A DNA stretch of 64,000 bases from JAGQVA01 sp033764335 (GTDB lineage Bacteria; Bacteroidota; Bacteroidia; J057), in assembly GCA_033764335.1 (NCBI GenBank), contig JANRJC010000031.1:62001-126000 (forward strand), written 5' to 3'. Each line of letters starts with the position of its first letter. Within the stretch, counting starts at the first letter, position 1. The position numbers were made by a program, and so were the translations under genes. The notes below the pieces were generated by a model. That model ran no database searches and was not told where the DNA came from. It saw only the letters and a program-made list of their open reading frames with translations. Positions 36,330 through 44,509 of the stretch are shown one piece after another.

Positions 36330-37613
36330 TCAGACTGCGAGCGTTTCCATAGACAGAATTTGTTCACGGTCAGGCCCTACAGAGACATAAGAAACGGGTA
36401 CTTCCAGGTAAGATTCCAGGGCATCAATATAGTTTCGCAAAGCGAGGGGAAGCTCTTCTTTGGTTCGTGCGGCCGTGATATCGCTTTTCCACCCGGGGAA
36501 AGAATCATATACCGGTTCTATACGTGAGGTTTCCATATCGAAGGGAACCTCCTGGGTTTCTCCTCCGTCGGCGATATAGCTGGTACAAACGTGGATTTCA
36601 TCCAGCATAGATAAGACATCGGCTTTGGTCATGATGAGGTCTGTAACGCCGTTAATCTGTACGGCATATTTCAGAAGAGGAAGGTCAATCCAGCCGGTAC
36701 GGCGAGGCCTTCCGGTGGTAGCGCCGAATTCACTGCCTTCCTGGCGAATTTGCTCACCCAGATCGTTGTTGAGTTCCGTAGGAAAAGGCCCACTACCTAC
36801 ACGGGTACAATAAGCTTTGAAGATGCCGTAAACCCGGCCGATTTGAGTGGGTGGGATTCCCAGTCCGGCGCAGGCTCCGGAGGTAGTAGTATTAGAACTA
36901 GTGACATAGGGATAACTGCCAAATTCAATATCGAGGAGTGTTCCCTGTGCGCCTTCGGCCAGAATTTTTTTACCGGCTTTGAGGGCGTCTGCGAGCATGT
37001 ATTCAGTGTTGACGAGATTCAGTTCGCAGAGGTAGTCAATTGCTTCGCGAAAGGCCTCTTCGGTAGAAGCGAGGTCATATTCAAATCCGTAATAATCGTC
37101 AAGCATTCTCCGGTGTTTTGCGAGGAGGAACTGGTATTTTTGTTCAAAATCGCCCGAAACGAGGTCGCCTACCCGAAGGCCATTGCGGCCGGTTTTATCC
37201 ATATAAGTAGGTCCGATGCCACGGAGTGTAGAGCCGATTTTTTTATCACCTTTGGCGTATTCAGAGGCTGCATCCAGGAGTTTGTGGGAAGGGAGTATAA
37301 GGTGTGCGCGTTTGGAGATAAACAATTGGTCGCGGATATTTTTTCCAGAGCGTTCGAGCGTTTCGATTTCTTTCTTGAGTGTAATCGGATCAAGTACAAC
37401 CCCATTACCGATGATACAGGCAGTTCCAGGGTGGAAAATGCCCGAAGGAATCAGGTGGAGTACGTATTTGGTATTATCGAAAACGATGGTATGGCCGGCA
37501 TTGGGGCCCCCTTGAAAACGAGCAACAATATCATATCGGGGCGTAAAAACGTCCACGACTTTACCTTTTCCTTCGTCGCCCCATTGCAGGCCCAGTAAAA
37601 CATCTACAGGCAT
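36330..37613 (-). CDS. purA: adenylosuccinate synthase
   Basis: This 427-residue enzyme makes adenylosuccinate from IMP, aspartate and GTP, the first committed AMP step. The N-terminal signature is LLGLQWGDEGKGKVVDVF, then GPNAGHTIVF, IGPTYMDKTGRNGLRVGDL split by motif, GAQGTLLDIEFG and GRPRRTGWIDLP. Length is standard. It is the third gene of a minus-strand run fur-STAS-purA, 27 bp after the STAS gene. Confidence 0.97.
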   Translation of the reverse strand: MPVDVLLGLQWGDEGKGKVVDVFTPRYDIVARFQGGPNAGHTIVFDNTKYVLHLIPSGIFHPGTACIIGNGVVLDPITLKKEIETLERSGKNIRDQLFISKRAHLILPSHKLLDAASEYAKGDKKIGSTLRGIGPTYMDKTGRNGLRVGDLVSGDFEQKYQFLLAKHRRMLDDYYGFEYDLASTEEAFREAIDYLCELNLVNTEYMLADALKAGKKILAEGAQGTLLDIEFGSYPYVTSSNTTTSGACAGLGIPPTQIGRVYGIFKAYCTRVGSGPFPTELNNDLGEQIRQEGSEFGATTGRPRRTGWIDLPLLKYAVQINGVTDLIMTKADVLSMLDEIHVCTSYIADGGETQEVPFDMETSRIEPVYDSFPGWKSDITAARTKEELPLALRNYIDALESYLEVPVSYVSVGPDREQILSMETLAV

Positions 37614-37640
37614 GGTAGTTGGTTTATGGAATGAATAAAT

Positions 37641-37982
37641 TTAATTAAGAAACGATTTCACGGCATCTTCTTCCGTGGGGTGAATTTTAAAGATGGTGTT
37701 GAGTTTTGTAATAATCAGCAGGTTCTGGATAAAAGAAGAAGGGTTGGCCAGCATAACTTCCCCCCCTACTTTACGCGCTTTGGTAAGCAGTGTAATAAGC
37801 ACACCCAGTCCGCTGGAATTAATATGCTGAAGATGTTGGAGGTTGACGACAAAGTTTCTTGCGCCATTGTCTATGTTTTCGCTGAAGGATTCCGTCACCG
37901 GGATGCCATCGGTTTCGCCGATCAGATTTCCTTTCAGGTGATAGATTACAACCTGGTCGGAGGTCGTTGTCTTAAATTCCAT
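37641..37982 (-). CDS. STAS-domain protein (anti-sigma factor antagonist-like)
   Basis: This 113-residue single STAS domain from the ATG at 37982 shows VVIYHLKGNLIGETDGI, NFVVNLQHLQHINSSGLGVL and KVGGEVMLANPS. The Ser in INSSGLG is at the place phosphorylated in SpoIIAA/RsbV proteins. The frame can be extended upstream into fur, but the ATG 7 bp after the fur stop gives the normal size. No anti-sigma kinase or phosphatase is adjacent. It may belong to a partner-switching system encoded elsewhere, which is inference. Confidence 0.9.
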   Translation of the reverse strand: MEFKTTTSDQVVIYHLKGNLIGETDGIPVTESFSENIDNGARNFVVNLQHLQHINSSGLGVLITLLTKARKVGGEVMLANPSSFIQNLLIITKLNTIFKIHPTEEDAVKSFLN

Positions 37983-37989
37983 GTGTAAG

Positions 37990-38478
37990 CTAATGGTTAT
38001 TTCCCTTCCGGCCTTCACAGCTTTCATTTCTGCACTGACCGTAAATGGTAAGGGAGTGGTGTGAAACATCAAAGTCGAGAATTTTCCCAATGGTTTCTTC
38101 AATTTCACCTAGTCGGGGGTCGCAGAACTCCATAACCTTTCCGCAGGAGGAACAGATCATGTGGTCATGTTGTTTATAGCCATAGGATTTTTCATATAAG
38201 GCTTGGGATGAGCCAAACTGGTGTCTTTTTACAAGATCGCATTCTACCAGCAGATCTAACGTATTATAGACAGTTGCTCGACTGACCCGATAGTTGTTAT
38301 TTTTCATGTGAATATACAAAGATTCCACATCGAAGTGGTCGGATCTTCGATAGATTTCTTCGAGAATGGCAAACCTTTCAGGTGTTTTTCGCTGTCCTTT
38401 TTTATCCAGATAGCCGGCAAAAATGGCCTTTACCTCCTGAATCCGTTCTTTCTGCTTAATCGGTGGGATCTCCGGCAT
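37990..38478 (-). CDS. Fur-family transcriptional regulator
   Basis: This 162-residue regulator has an N-terminal winged helix (KTPERFAILEEIYRRSDHFD, then RVSRATVYNTLDLLVECDLV) and a C-terminal metal-binding dimerisation domain. The structural Cys pairs are ICSSCGKV and CRNESC, and HDHMIC is the regulatory-site region. It could be Fur, Zur or PerR; the sequence alone does not decide. It leads the fur-STAS-purA run, with a Bacteroidota -7 box just upstream and a purine-rich AAAGGAG before the start. Confidence 0.92.
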   Translation of the reverse strand: MPEIPPIKQKERIQEVKAIFAGYLDKKGQRKTPERFAILEEIYRRSDHFDVESLYIHMKNNNYRVSRATVYNTLDLLVECDLVKRHQFGSSQALYEKSYGYKQHDHMICSSCGKVMEFCDPRLGEIEETIGKILDFDVSHHSLTIYGQCRNESCEGRKGNNH

Positions 38479-38500
38479 ATACTCGTATTTAAACTCCTTT

Positions 38501-38508
38501 CAAAGGTA
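38501..38508 (-). promoter_or_regulatory. -7 box of the fur-family gene
   Basis: On the minus strand TACCTTTG is a full match to TAnnTTTG, 22 bp before the fur ATG at 38478. No TTG was found at the expected upstream distance, so only the -7 element is claimed. Confidence 0.45.
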
Positions 38509-38520
38509 CGAAAAATCCTA

Positions 38521-38563
38521 AAAAAAAGAGGCTATCTCAGCATTTGAGACAGCCTCTTTTTTT
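38521..38563. terminator. terminator after groL
   Basis: AAAAAAAGAGGCT and AGCCTCTTTTTTT form a 13-bp stem, extended inward by TCTCA/TGAGA after a mismatch, with A- and T-tracts. It follows the groL stop at 38583 and insulates the fur promoter downstream on the same strand. Confidence 0.92.
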
Positions 38564-38582
38564 AGGATTGATTTGAATGGAC

Positions 38583-40244
38583 TTACATCATGCCGCCCAT
38601 GCCTCCGCCCATGCCGCCGTGGTGATGTCCACCACCTTCGGCTGCGGGTTCAGACTCTTCGGTAATTACGGCTTCGGTAGTCAAAAGCATACCGGCGATG
38701 GAAGCTGCATTTTCCAATGCGGTTCTTGCCACTTTTGTCGGGTCTATGATACCGGTTTGGAAGAAGTTTTCGTACTGCTCGTTACGGGCATTAAACCCAT
38801 AGTCGAGGTCTGGGCTGGCCATAACTGCGTTGAGGACAACACCGGATTCGAGGCCGGCATTTTCGACAATCTGACGGAGCGGTTCTTCAAGCGCACGGCG
38901 CACAATAGCAACCCCAATGCCTACATCACCTTTCAGGAAGTTGTCGTTGATGCCACCACGTCCCGGTTTCAGGGCTGCGATTGCACGAACGAGGGCCACA
39001 CCTCCACCGGGGATGATTCCTTCTTCTACGGCAGCTTTCGTTGCGTGAAGCGCGTCGTCCACACGGTCTTTTTTCTCTTTCATTTCTACCTCTGTTGCCG
39101 CACCTACATACAGGACTGCAACGCCACCGGAAAGTTTTGCCAGACGCTCCTGGAGTTTTTCACGGTCGTAATCAGAGGTAGTTGCTTCGATCTGAGATTT
39201 GATTTGTTTGATACGAGCTGCAATCAGTTCTGCATCGCCACCGCCATCAACAATGGTAGTATTGTCTTTGTCAATGGAAACTTTTTTACAGATACCGAGC
39301 ATATCCAAGCTGGTATTTTCCAGTTTGAAACCGCGCTCATCAGAGATTACCTGACCACCGGTAAGGACGGCGATATCTTCGAGCATTGCTTTTCTGCGAT
39401 CACCAAAGCCCGGAGCTTTTACGGCTGCAACTTTGAGTGAACCACGGATTTTGTTGACAACCAGCGTAGCAAGAGCTTCGCCGTCAACGTCTTCAGCGAT
39501 AATCAGAAGAGGGCGACCGGTCTGAACGGACTGCTCAAGTACCGGAAGCAGGTCTTTCATCTGGGAGATTTTTTTGTCGTGGAGAAGAATGAACGGGTTG
39601 TCCAATTCCACTACCATCGAATCCGGATTGGTTACAAAATAAGCGGAGAGGTAACCACGGTCGAATTGCATACCTTCTACTACATCAAGGTAGGTATCAA
39701 GACCTTTGGCTTCTTCCACGGTAATAACCCCGTCTTTTCCCACTTTGTCCATTGCATCAGCAATAAAAGCACCGATTTCTTCATCATTATTGGAAGAAAT
39801 GGTGGCTACCTGTGCAATTTCTTTGGAGTCGGCAATGTTCTTAGAGAATCTTTTCAGTTCGGCAACTACCACTTTTGTGGCTTCTTCAATCCCTTTTTTA
39901 AGTTCCATGGGATTGGCGCCGGCGGTTACGTTTTTCAGGCCTTCTCGTACCATAGCCTGAGCCAAAACGGTAGCAGTAGTTGTACCGTCACCGGCAATAT
40001 CAGCGGTTTTGGAAGCAACTTCTTTTACCATCTGGGCGCCCATGTTTTCAACCGGGTCTTTCAGCTCGATTTCTTTTGCAACCGTAACACCGTCTTTGGT
40101 GATCGTAGGAGCACCGAATTTTTTGTCAATTACGACGTTTCTGCCTTTGGGGCCGAGGGTAACTTTGACTGCATTTGCCAATGCATCCACTCCTCTTTTC
40201 AATCGGTCGCGGGCCTCAACGTTAAAATCAATTTTCTTAGCCAT
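38583..40244 (-). CDS. groL: chaperonin GroEL (60 kDa)
   Basis: This 553-residue chaperonin subunit folds proteins in the cytosol with GroES. Hallmarks are VTLGPKGRNVVIDKKFG, DGTTTATVLAQA and GGVAVLYVGAATEVEMKEKK split by motif, and the C-terminal EGGGHHHGGMGGGMGGMM tail. It is 46 bp downstream of groS in the usual groESL order and ends in a strong terminator. Nothing is unusual apart from the His-containing tail. Confidence 0.99.
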   Translation of the reverse strand: MAKKIDFNVEARDRLKRGVDALANAVKVTLGPKGRNVVIDKKFGAPTITKDGVTVAKEIELKDPVENMGAQMVKEVASKTADIAGDGTTTATVLAQAMVREGLKNVTAGANPMELKKGIEEATKVVVAELKRFSKNIADSKEIAQVATISSNNDEEIGAFIADAMDKVGKDGVITVEEAKGLDTYLDVVEGMQFDRGYLSAYFVTNPDSMVVELDNPFILLHDKKISQMKDLLPVLEQSVQTGRPLLIIAEDVDGEALATLVVNKIRGSLKVAAVKAPGFGDRRKAMLEDIAVLTGGQVISDERGFKLENTSLDMLGICKKVSIDKDNTTIVDGGGDAELIAARIKQIKSQIEATTSDYDREKLQERLAKLSGGVAVLYVGAATEVEMKEKKDRVDDALHATKAAVEEGIIPGGGVALVRAIAALKPGRGGINDNFLKGDVGIGVAIVRRALEEPLRQIVENAGLESGVVLNAVMASPDLDYGFNARNEQYENFFQTGIIDPTKVARTALENAASIAGMLLTTEAVITEESEPAAEGGGHHHGGMGGGMGGMM

Positions 40245-40290
40245 AGCTTATTGCAATAATTTGATTTTGGGAAATTTTGTTGAAAAATAA

Positions 40291-40566
40291 TTAAACAACA
40301 GCGAGAATATCAGACTCTCTCATCATGAGATAGTCTATCCCTTCAATACTGATTTCGGTACCGGAGTATTTGCCGTAGAGTACGGTATCTCCAACAGAAA
40401 CGGAGGTGGGTTCGTCCTTTTTGCCGGGACCAACAGCTACTACGGTTCCACGCTGGGGTTTTTCTTTAGCGGTATCTGGAATGATGATACCAGAAGCTGT
40501 CTTCTCTTCCGCAGGCGCCGGCTGTACCAGCACTCTGTCAGCTAATGGTTTAATGTTTACTGCCAT
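40291..40566 (-). CDS. groS: co-chaperonin GroES (10 kDa)
   Basis: The 91-residue frame from the ATG at 40566 reads MAVNIKPLADRVLVQPAPAE, then ASGIIIPDTAKEKPQRG, VAVGPG and YGKYSGTEISIEG. The mobile loop is in the ASGIIIP region. A longer open frame reaches upstream, but the ATG gives the family length. It forms an operon with groL. Palindromes in the upstream region may be regulatory. Confidence 0.98.
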   Translation of the reverse strand: MAVNIKPLADRVLVQPAPAEEKTASGIIIPDTAKEKPQRGTVVAVGPGKKDEPTSVSVGDTVLYGKYSGTEISIEGIDYLMMRESDILAVV

Positions 40567-40657
40567 AGTTGAATCGCGATTTAGTTTATTGGATTTAGGA
40601 GATTCAAATTTGTTTTGTCGGGTAGATTTCGAAAAACATGCCAGTCCTTTTTTGCCT

Positions 40658-40721
40658 GACAAATTTGTCCATCCACGGACATACTCTTTCAATTTGGCAG
40701 GGCTTTTTTGTCAAATTGACA
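40658..40721. promoter_or_regulatory. palindromes upstream of groESL
   Basis: GACAAATTTGTC (40658-40669) is a perfect 12-bp palindrome, and TGTCAAATTGACA (40709-40721) is a perfect 6-bp-arm palindrome around one central base. A degenerate related copy (CAATTTGGCAG) lies between them. They sit in the 332-bp region upstream of groS, which has no gene and no CIRCE element. They may be operators for heat-shock control; no regulator can be named. Confidence 0.4.
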
Positions 40722-40898
40722 GCCTTAAATGACCTTGCCAAAAGAGGGTGCAAAGTACGGCAAAATTATCTGTATTCGCTAATCCGAAACGATCTTTTCC
40801 GCAATTCCTTATTTTGCATTTTGCATCGGGCGGTATATGTGGAGATGGACTATGCCGAACTGCTACGCTGTAACCGGCAGCATGAAATAAAATAGGTC

Positions 40899-41933
40899 TT
40901 ACCAAGCAGATAGAAGTTTACTCTGGCGGAAAACACCGCTGTTGTTTTCGACAATGATCTGATATGCGTAATTGCCATTGGGAAGATTCAAACTCTCGGA
41001 AAAACGGCTGATCTCCAGCGTTTGTTCGCCCGGATTCATATCCTTTTTCAATAGGGTTGTAATTTTTTGACCATTTACTCCATACAATTCAATGGTTACT
41101 TTTGATGCATGGGTCAGGGAAAAAGGAATGGTCGTTTTCTCACTAAACGGGTTGGGATAGTTTTGCCCTAGGGTAAATTGTCCACCGGTTTCGGGTTCGA
41201 GTTTAAAAAGTCCCGTAGTGGAGGCTGCAACGCCTACGGTGAGTTCGCCGGTAAAACCACTGGTAATATCTCCGGTTATTGTGAGCATTTGGTCGGTCGT
41301 ACCGTCGCTGAATACATTGTCCTGCGCGAAGCTGGTGACAGAAGTATTTTGACCCTTTGCAGCGTATAGCGTAGAATTATAAACCTCGCTAGTGGTTGTT
41401 TGGGGAAAGGCTACCTGGGATGTTACACTAAGCACAGAGTTGAGGTATATTTCGAAGTGAATATGAGTGATTCTTCCTGCATACCAACCTGGATATACAG
41501 TAGTGAATGTTACCTGTCCGTTGGCATCGGTAAGTTGAATTCCCCGGCAAAAGGTTTGTCCTACCGTGTTGGCTCCCGGCTGTTGGTAGCCAGAGTAAAC
41601 CCCGTCTTTGTCACAATGCCATACGTCCACTCTTGCACTTGGGATCGGCGCACAGTCATTGTTTATATTAACAAGATTGAGTTTTAAGGTGAAAGGAACA
41701 CCTGTTTTCGTCTCATTGATGGCTTGGCGAAACATGGAGGTATTACTGCTAAGATCCAAGGGGTACGGGCCACGGGTTTCGGAAGGGACTAATACACAGT
41801 CCACGGAAGAAAGCCCTTTGGGCAAGCGGGAAGCGCTTAATATCTTCAGGGATGTTGCTGCAGCTTTAGAAAAAGGAAGCATGGTACCCACACCGATTGC
41901 TGCGAGGTTTTTGAAAACATTTCTTCTGTTCAT
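40899..41933 (-). CDS. secreted intradiol ring-cleavage dioxygenase-like protein with T9SS domain
   Basis: This 344-residue protein opens with MNRRNVFKNLAAIGVGTMLP, a Tat-like signal (RR followed by F and K, then a hydrophobic stretch). The dioxygenase domain (about 45-215) keeps the probable non-haem Fe(III) ligands Tyr113 (DGVYSGY), Tyr151 (YPGWYAGR), His157 and His159 (THIHF), plus ETRGPYPLD. The last 90 residues are a T9SS type-A sorting domain (FTLGQNYPNPFSEKTTIPF, LPNGNYAYQI, KLLSAW). It resembles protocatechuate/catechol dioxygenases, but an extracellular place makes the natural substrate uncertain. Monocistronic. Confidence 0.9.
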   Translation of the reverse strand: MNRRNVFKNLAAIGVGTMLPFSKAAATSLKILSASRLPKGLSSVDCVLVPSETRGPYPLDLSSNTSMFRQAINETKTGVPFTLKLNLVNINNDCAPIPSARVDVWHCDKDGVYSGYQQPGANTVGQTFCRGIQLTDANGQVTFTTVYPGWYAGRITHIHFEIYLNSVLSVTSQVAFPQTTTSEVYNSTLYAAKGQNTSVTSFAQDNVFSDGTTDQMLTITGDITSGFTGELTVGVAASTTGLFKLEPETGGQFTLGQNYPNPFSEKTTIPFSLTHASKVTIELYGVNGQKITTLLKKDMNPGEQTLEISRFSESLNLPNGNYAYQIIVENNSGVFRQSKLLSAW

Positions 41934-42081
41934 TGGCTTTGTTTTTTGAATTGATGGTAAAAAGAGAAAAGTAAATTTTACATTTCTTCCTGATACTCAA
42001 CTACACGACAAATCTATTGAAAAGGTAGGCTGGCAGCAGCGACAATGAGGTAAACGAAAGTTTTTTTGCGGTAAACGACAA

Positions 42082-42774
42082 TTACCTCTGGAAACGATTG
42101 AAAAAATCGTCTTTATAACTTCTGCCTACGGGAATCTGTTTTTCACCCATATAAATGATTTTATTTCGCACTCTTTCGATTTTGTTTAGGGCCACGATAT
42201 AGGAGCGATGTACCCGCATAAATTGTTCCGCTGGCAATTTCTCCATCATTTCCCGAAGGGGCATTCGCGTTATTATCGGCTTGTTTTGCTGAACATAAAT
42301 TCGCAGGTAGTCATCCAGTCCTTCGACATATAGGATTTGCTCAACTCGGAGAGAAAAGAGGCTGTAGTCTGCCCGAATTTGGATTACGGATTTTTCGGCT
42401 TGTTCTTTATTTTGTAAAATCTGATAAAAATCTTGCGCTTTGTTTACTGCCTGCAAAAATCGTTCGTAGGAGAAGGGTTTCAGTAAATAGTCAATGGCAT
42501 TGAGGTTAAAGCCTTCGAGTGCGTATTGACTGTGTGCGGTGGTAAAAATAACCATGATGGGCTGGGGGAGGGAAGCGTAAAATTCGATTCCGGACAGGGA
42601 AGGCATGTGAATGTCGAGAAAAAGGAGATCCACCGAAGATTGTTGGAGAAAATTTTGGGCTTCTATCGGGTTGAGAAAAGTTTTTTCCAATGTGATAAAA
42701 TCCACCCGCAGGCAGTAGTTTTCGATTACTTTCAGGGCCGGGAGCTCGTCGTCTAGGGCAATAGCGTGAATCAT
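42082..42774 (-). CDS. LytTR-family response regulator
   Basis: This 230-residue regulator has a REC domain with Asp54 as phosphoacceptor (LLFLDIHMPSLSG) and Lys in DYLLKPFSY. A LytTR DNA-binding domain (about 130-228) follows: YVEGLDDYLRIYV, LPAEQFMRVHRSYIVALNKI and IPVGRSYKDDFF. It is the last of four minus-strand genes joined by 4-bp overlaps, directly after its LytS-type kinase. Its target is unknown; autoregulation of this operon or control of envelope genes is possible. Confidence 0.95.
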   Translation of the reverse strand: MIHAIALDDELPALKVIENYCLRVDFITLEKTFLNPIEAQNFLQQSSVDLLFLDIHMPSLSGIEFYASLPQPIMVIFTTAHSQYALEGFNLNAIDYLLKPFSYERFLQAVNKAQDFYQILQNKEQAEKSVIQIRADYSLFSLRVEQILYVEGLDDYLRIYVQQNKPIITRMPLREMMEKLPAEQFMRVHRSYIVALNKIERVRNKIIYMGEKQIPVGRSYKDDFFNRFQR

Positions 42775-43781
42775 AAAAGTTGAAGGGTCAAAAAAACCTT
42801 GAAAGAAGTATCTGTCTGTTCCATTTTCAACTCGTGGGCGTCGGGATAGATGAGTTTTAGGCGGTTTTGGGTATTGGTAATGCCGATTCCGGTTCGTTCT
42901 TCTGCCAAAGAGGCGGGAGCTTTGACGATTTTATTTTCCACCGTCAATGTGAGTTTGCCTTCCCGTACTCCGATATAAATGGATACCGAAACACCGGCCT
43001 CACCATTTATTCCATGTTTAAAGGCATTTTCAATAAAAGTAATCAAAATCAGCGGAGCAATTCTGTATTCGACACTATTTCCTTCTTTTTTCCAGGATAT
43101 GCCTCCGGTGGCGCTAAATCGAAGTTTTTGAAGCTCAACATAATTGTCGAGGTATTCAATCTCTTTTTCTAGGGACACAAAGTCCTGTTGGGATTCATCG
43201 GTCATGTAGCGCATCATGTCTGAAAGTCGGAGGATGGCAGTGGATGATTCGGGGGCATTTTCCAGACTAAGCGAGTAGAGCGTATTAAGGGTGTTGAAAA
43301 GAAAATGGGGATTCATTTGCGCCTTTAACCAGGCAATTTCGGTATAGAGTTTTTCCTTTTCGGTCTCCCGCCATTGTTTGCTGATACGAAGTAAAGAGGA
43401 AAGGAAAACGGCAATCGAAAACTTGAGAAAATTGTGATTAATGTGAAAAAAAACCGGAAAATCCTGCTTGGGGGGAGGTGGTGGAGGTAGCTGTCCCGTT
43501 GGAAAATGGATAAACAACGGCGGAATTGCAGTGATGAGGGCAAAAAAAATCAGGGCCGAACCGACAAACAGGAAGTATTTGCGTTTAAAAAACAGCCGGG
43601 GAATAAAAATGAAGTAGTTTAAATAAAAATAGCCAACTGCAAGCAGGTACCCCATAAAGTCGCGGGAAATTCCGGGCGAAAGGGTAAGCGTTGGCTCATG
43701 GGAAGCCAGTACAGGGATGGAAAGAAATAACAGGATTCCACCCAGATGGATCAACAACTCGGTGTGTCTAACTTTCATCAA
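42771..43781 (-). CDS. LytS-type (His_kinase family) sensor kinase
   Basis: This 336-residue kinase has four membrane segments in residues 8-135 and a Pro-rich loop (LPPPPPPKQ) between the third and fourth. The His_kinase motif is WLKAQMNPHFLFNTLNTLYS with His159, and the HATPase part has FIENAFKHGIN and GIGITNTQNRLKLIY. It has the same architecture as YehU/LytS kinases paired with LytTR regulators. Its ATG overlaps the SGNH gene stop, and its stop overlaps the regulator ATG. Confidence 0.93.
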   Translation of the reverse strand: MMKVRHTELLIHLGGILLFLSIPVLASHEPTLTLSPGISRDFMGYLLAVGYFYLNYFIFIPRLFFKRKYFLFVGSALIFFALITAIPPLFIHFPTGQLPPPPPPKQDFPVFFHINHNFLKFSIAVFLSSLLRISKQWRETEKEKLYTEIAWLKAQMNPHFLFNTLNTLYSLSLENAPESSTAILRLSDMMRYMTDESQQDFVSLEKEIEYLDNYVELQKLRFSATGGISWKKEGNSVEYRIAPLILITFIENAFKHGINGEAGVSVSIYIGVREGKLTLTVENKIVKAPASLAEERTGIGITNTQNRLKLIYPDAHELKMEQTDTSFKVFLTLQLL

Positions 43782-44509
43782 TACGAACTAAGTATATAAC
43801 TCAGCGTGGCAACCACATCCTCTGCGATCAGGGCGTGGCCGATGTCATTGGGGTATTTTCCTTCGATTAACAAATCGCTCCACAGATTTCCCTTTGTGGA
43901 GGCATAAAGCCCAAAACTGCTTTGAAGATCTACCACGGGAAACGAAAATTCATTGGCAATTTCCCTGACAGCATCGGCATAGGTATCTATTCGGTCATTT
44001 CTCCATTCCGCAGCGGGAATTTGTACCGGGTTAGGGGTAAGGAGAATTACCTGTATTCCTTGGTTATGGAAACTTTCGGCGAGTTTTCGAAGCCGTTCCC
44101 GAAACTGCGGTAAAGGCATATTGGAGGTGGATTGTGGATTGTTTTGAGCCGCCCAGGCCTCCTCTAATCCATAATCTATAACCACTATATGAGGGGGAAT
44201 ATCCGGAATCAATATTGCTTTTGATTCGGGTATGGAGGGGTGAAAAATTCGTACAATTTTTACAGGAGTTGTCAGTTCTGCGAGCAAGTCTTCAAGTCTT
44301 ACGGCCCAGGGAAGCATCGTTATATTTTCGGCTTCCGAAGGGAGTCTTTCAAAGGTGAAAATCTGAATTGTATCGCCAGGTGCGGCAGTTGCATCGAGCT
44401 TTTTTGCCGTTTTTGAAGAGGCAAAATTATCTTTGCTCGGTTGATTCTGGCAGGAAAAAAATCCCGATAAACCGATTATAAAAAAAAGATATAACTCCCA
44501 TTTTGTCAT
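43778..44509 (-). CDS. SGNH-hydrolase-like lipoprotein, probably lacking the nucleophile
   Basis: This 243-residue protein has a lipobox-like GFFSC (Cys20). The fold resembles SGNH/GDSL hydrolases: IVVIDYGLEEAW at block III, VILLTPNPV, and a C-terminal Asp222/His225 pair in YPNDIGHAL, as in the catalytic DxxH. At the place of the GDS nucleophile motif it has IFTFERLPSEAENI, and the GxND Asn motif reads IDYGLEE, so activity is doubtful. It is coupled by 4-bp overlaps to the oxidoreductase upstream and the LytS kinase downstream. A ligand-sensing role for the kinase is possible, by inference. Confidence 0.7.
   Translation of the reverse strand: MTKWELYLFFIIGLSGFFSCQNQPSKDNFASSKTAKKLDATAAPGDTIQIFTFERLPSEAENITMLPWAVRLEDLLAELTTPVKIVRIFHPSIPESKAILIPDIPPHIVVIDYGLEEAWAAQNNPQSTSNMPLPQFRERLRKLAESFHNQGIQVILLTPNPVQIPAAEWRNDRIDTYADAVREIANEFSFPVVDLQSSFGLYASTKGNLWSDLLIEGKYPNDIGHALIAEDVVATLSYILSSY

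Noticed and set aside
36750..37598. 282-codon frame antisense to purA
   Set aside because: purA is unmistakable; the antisense frame is a shadow. The same applies to 38577-39440 against groL.
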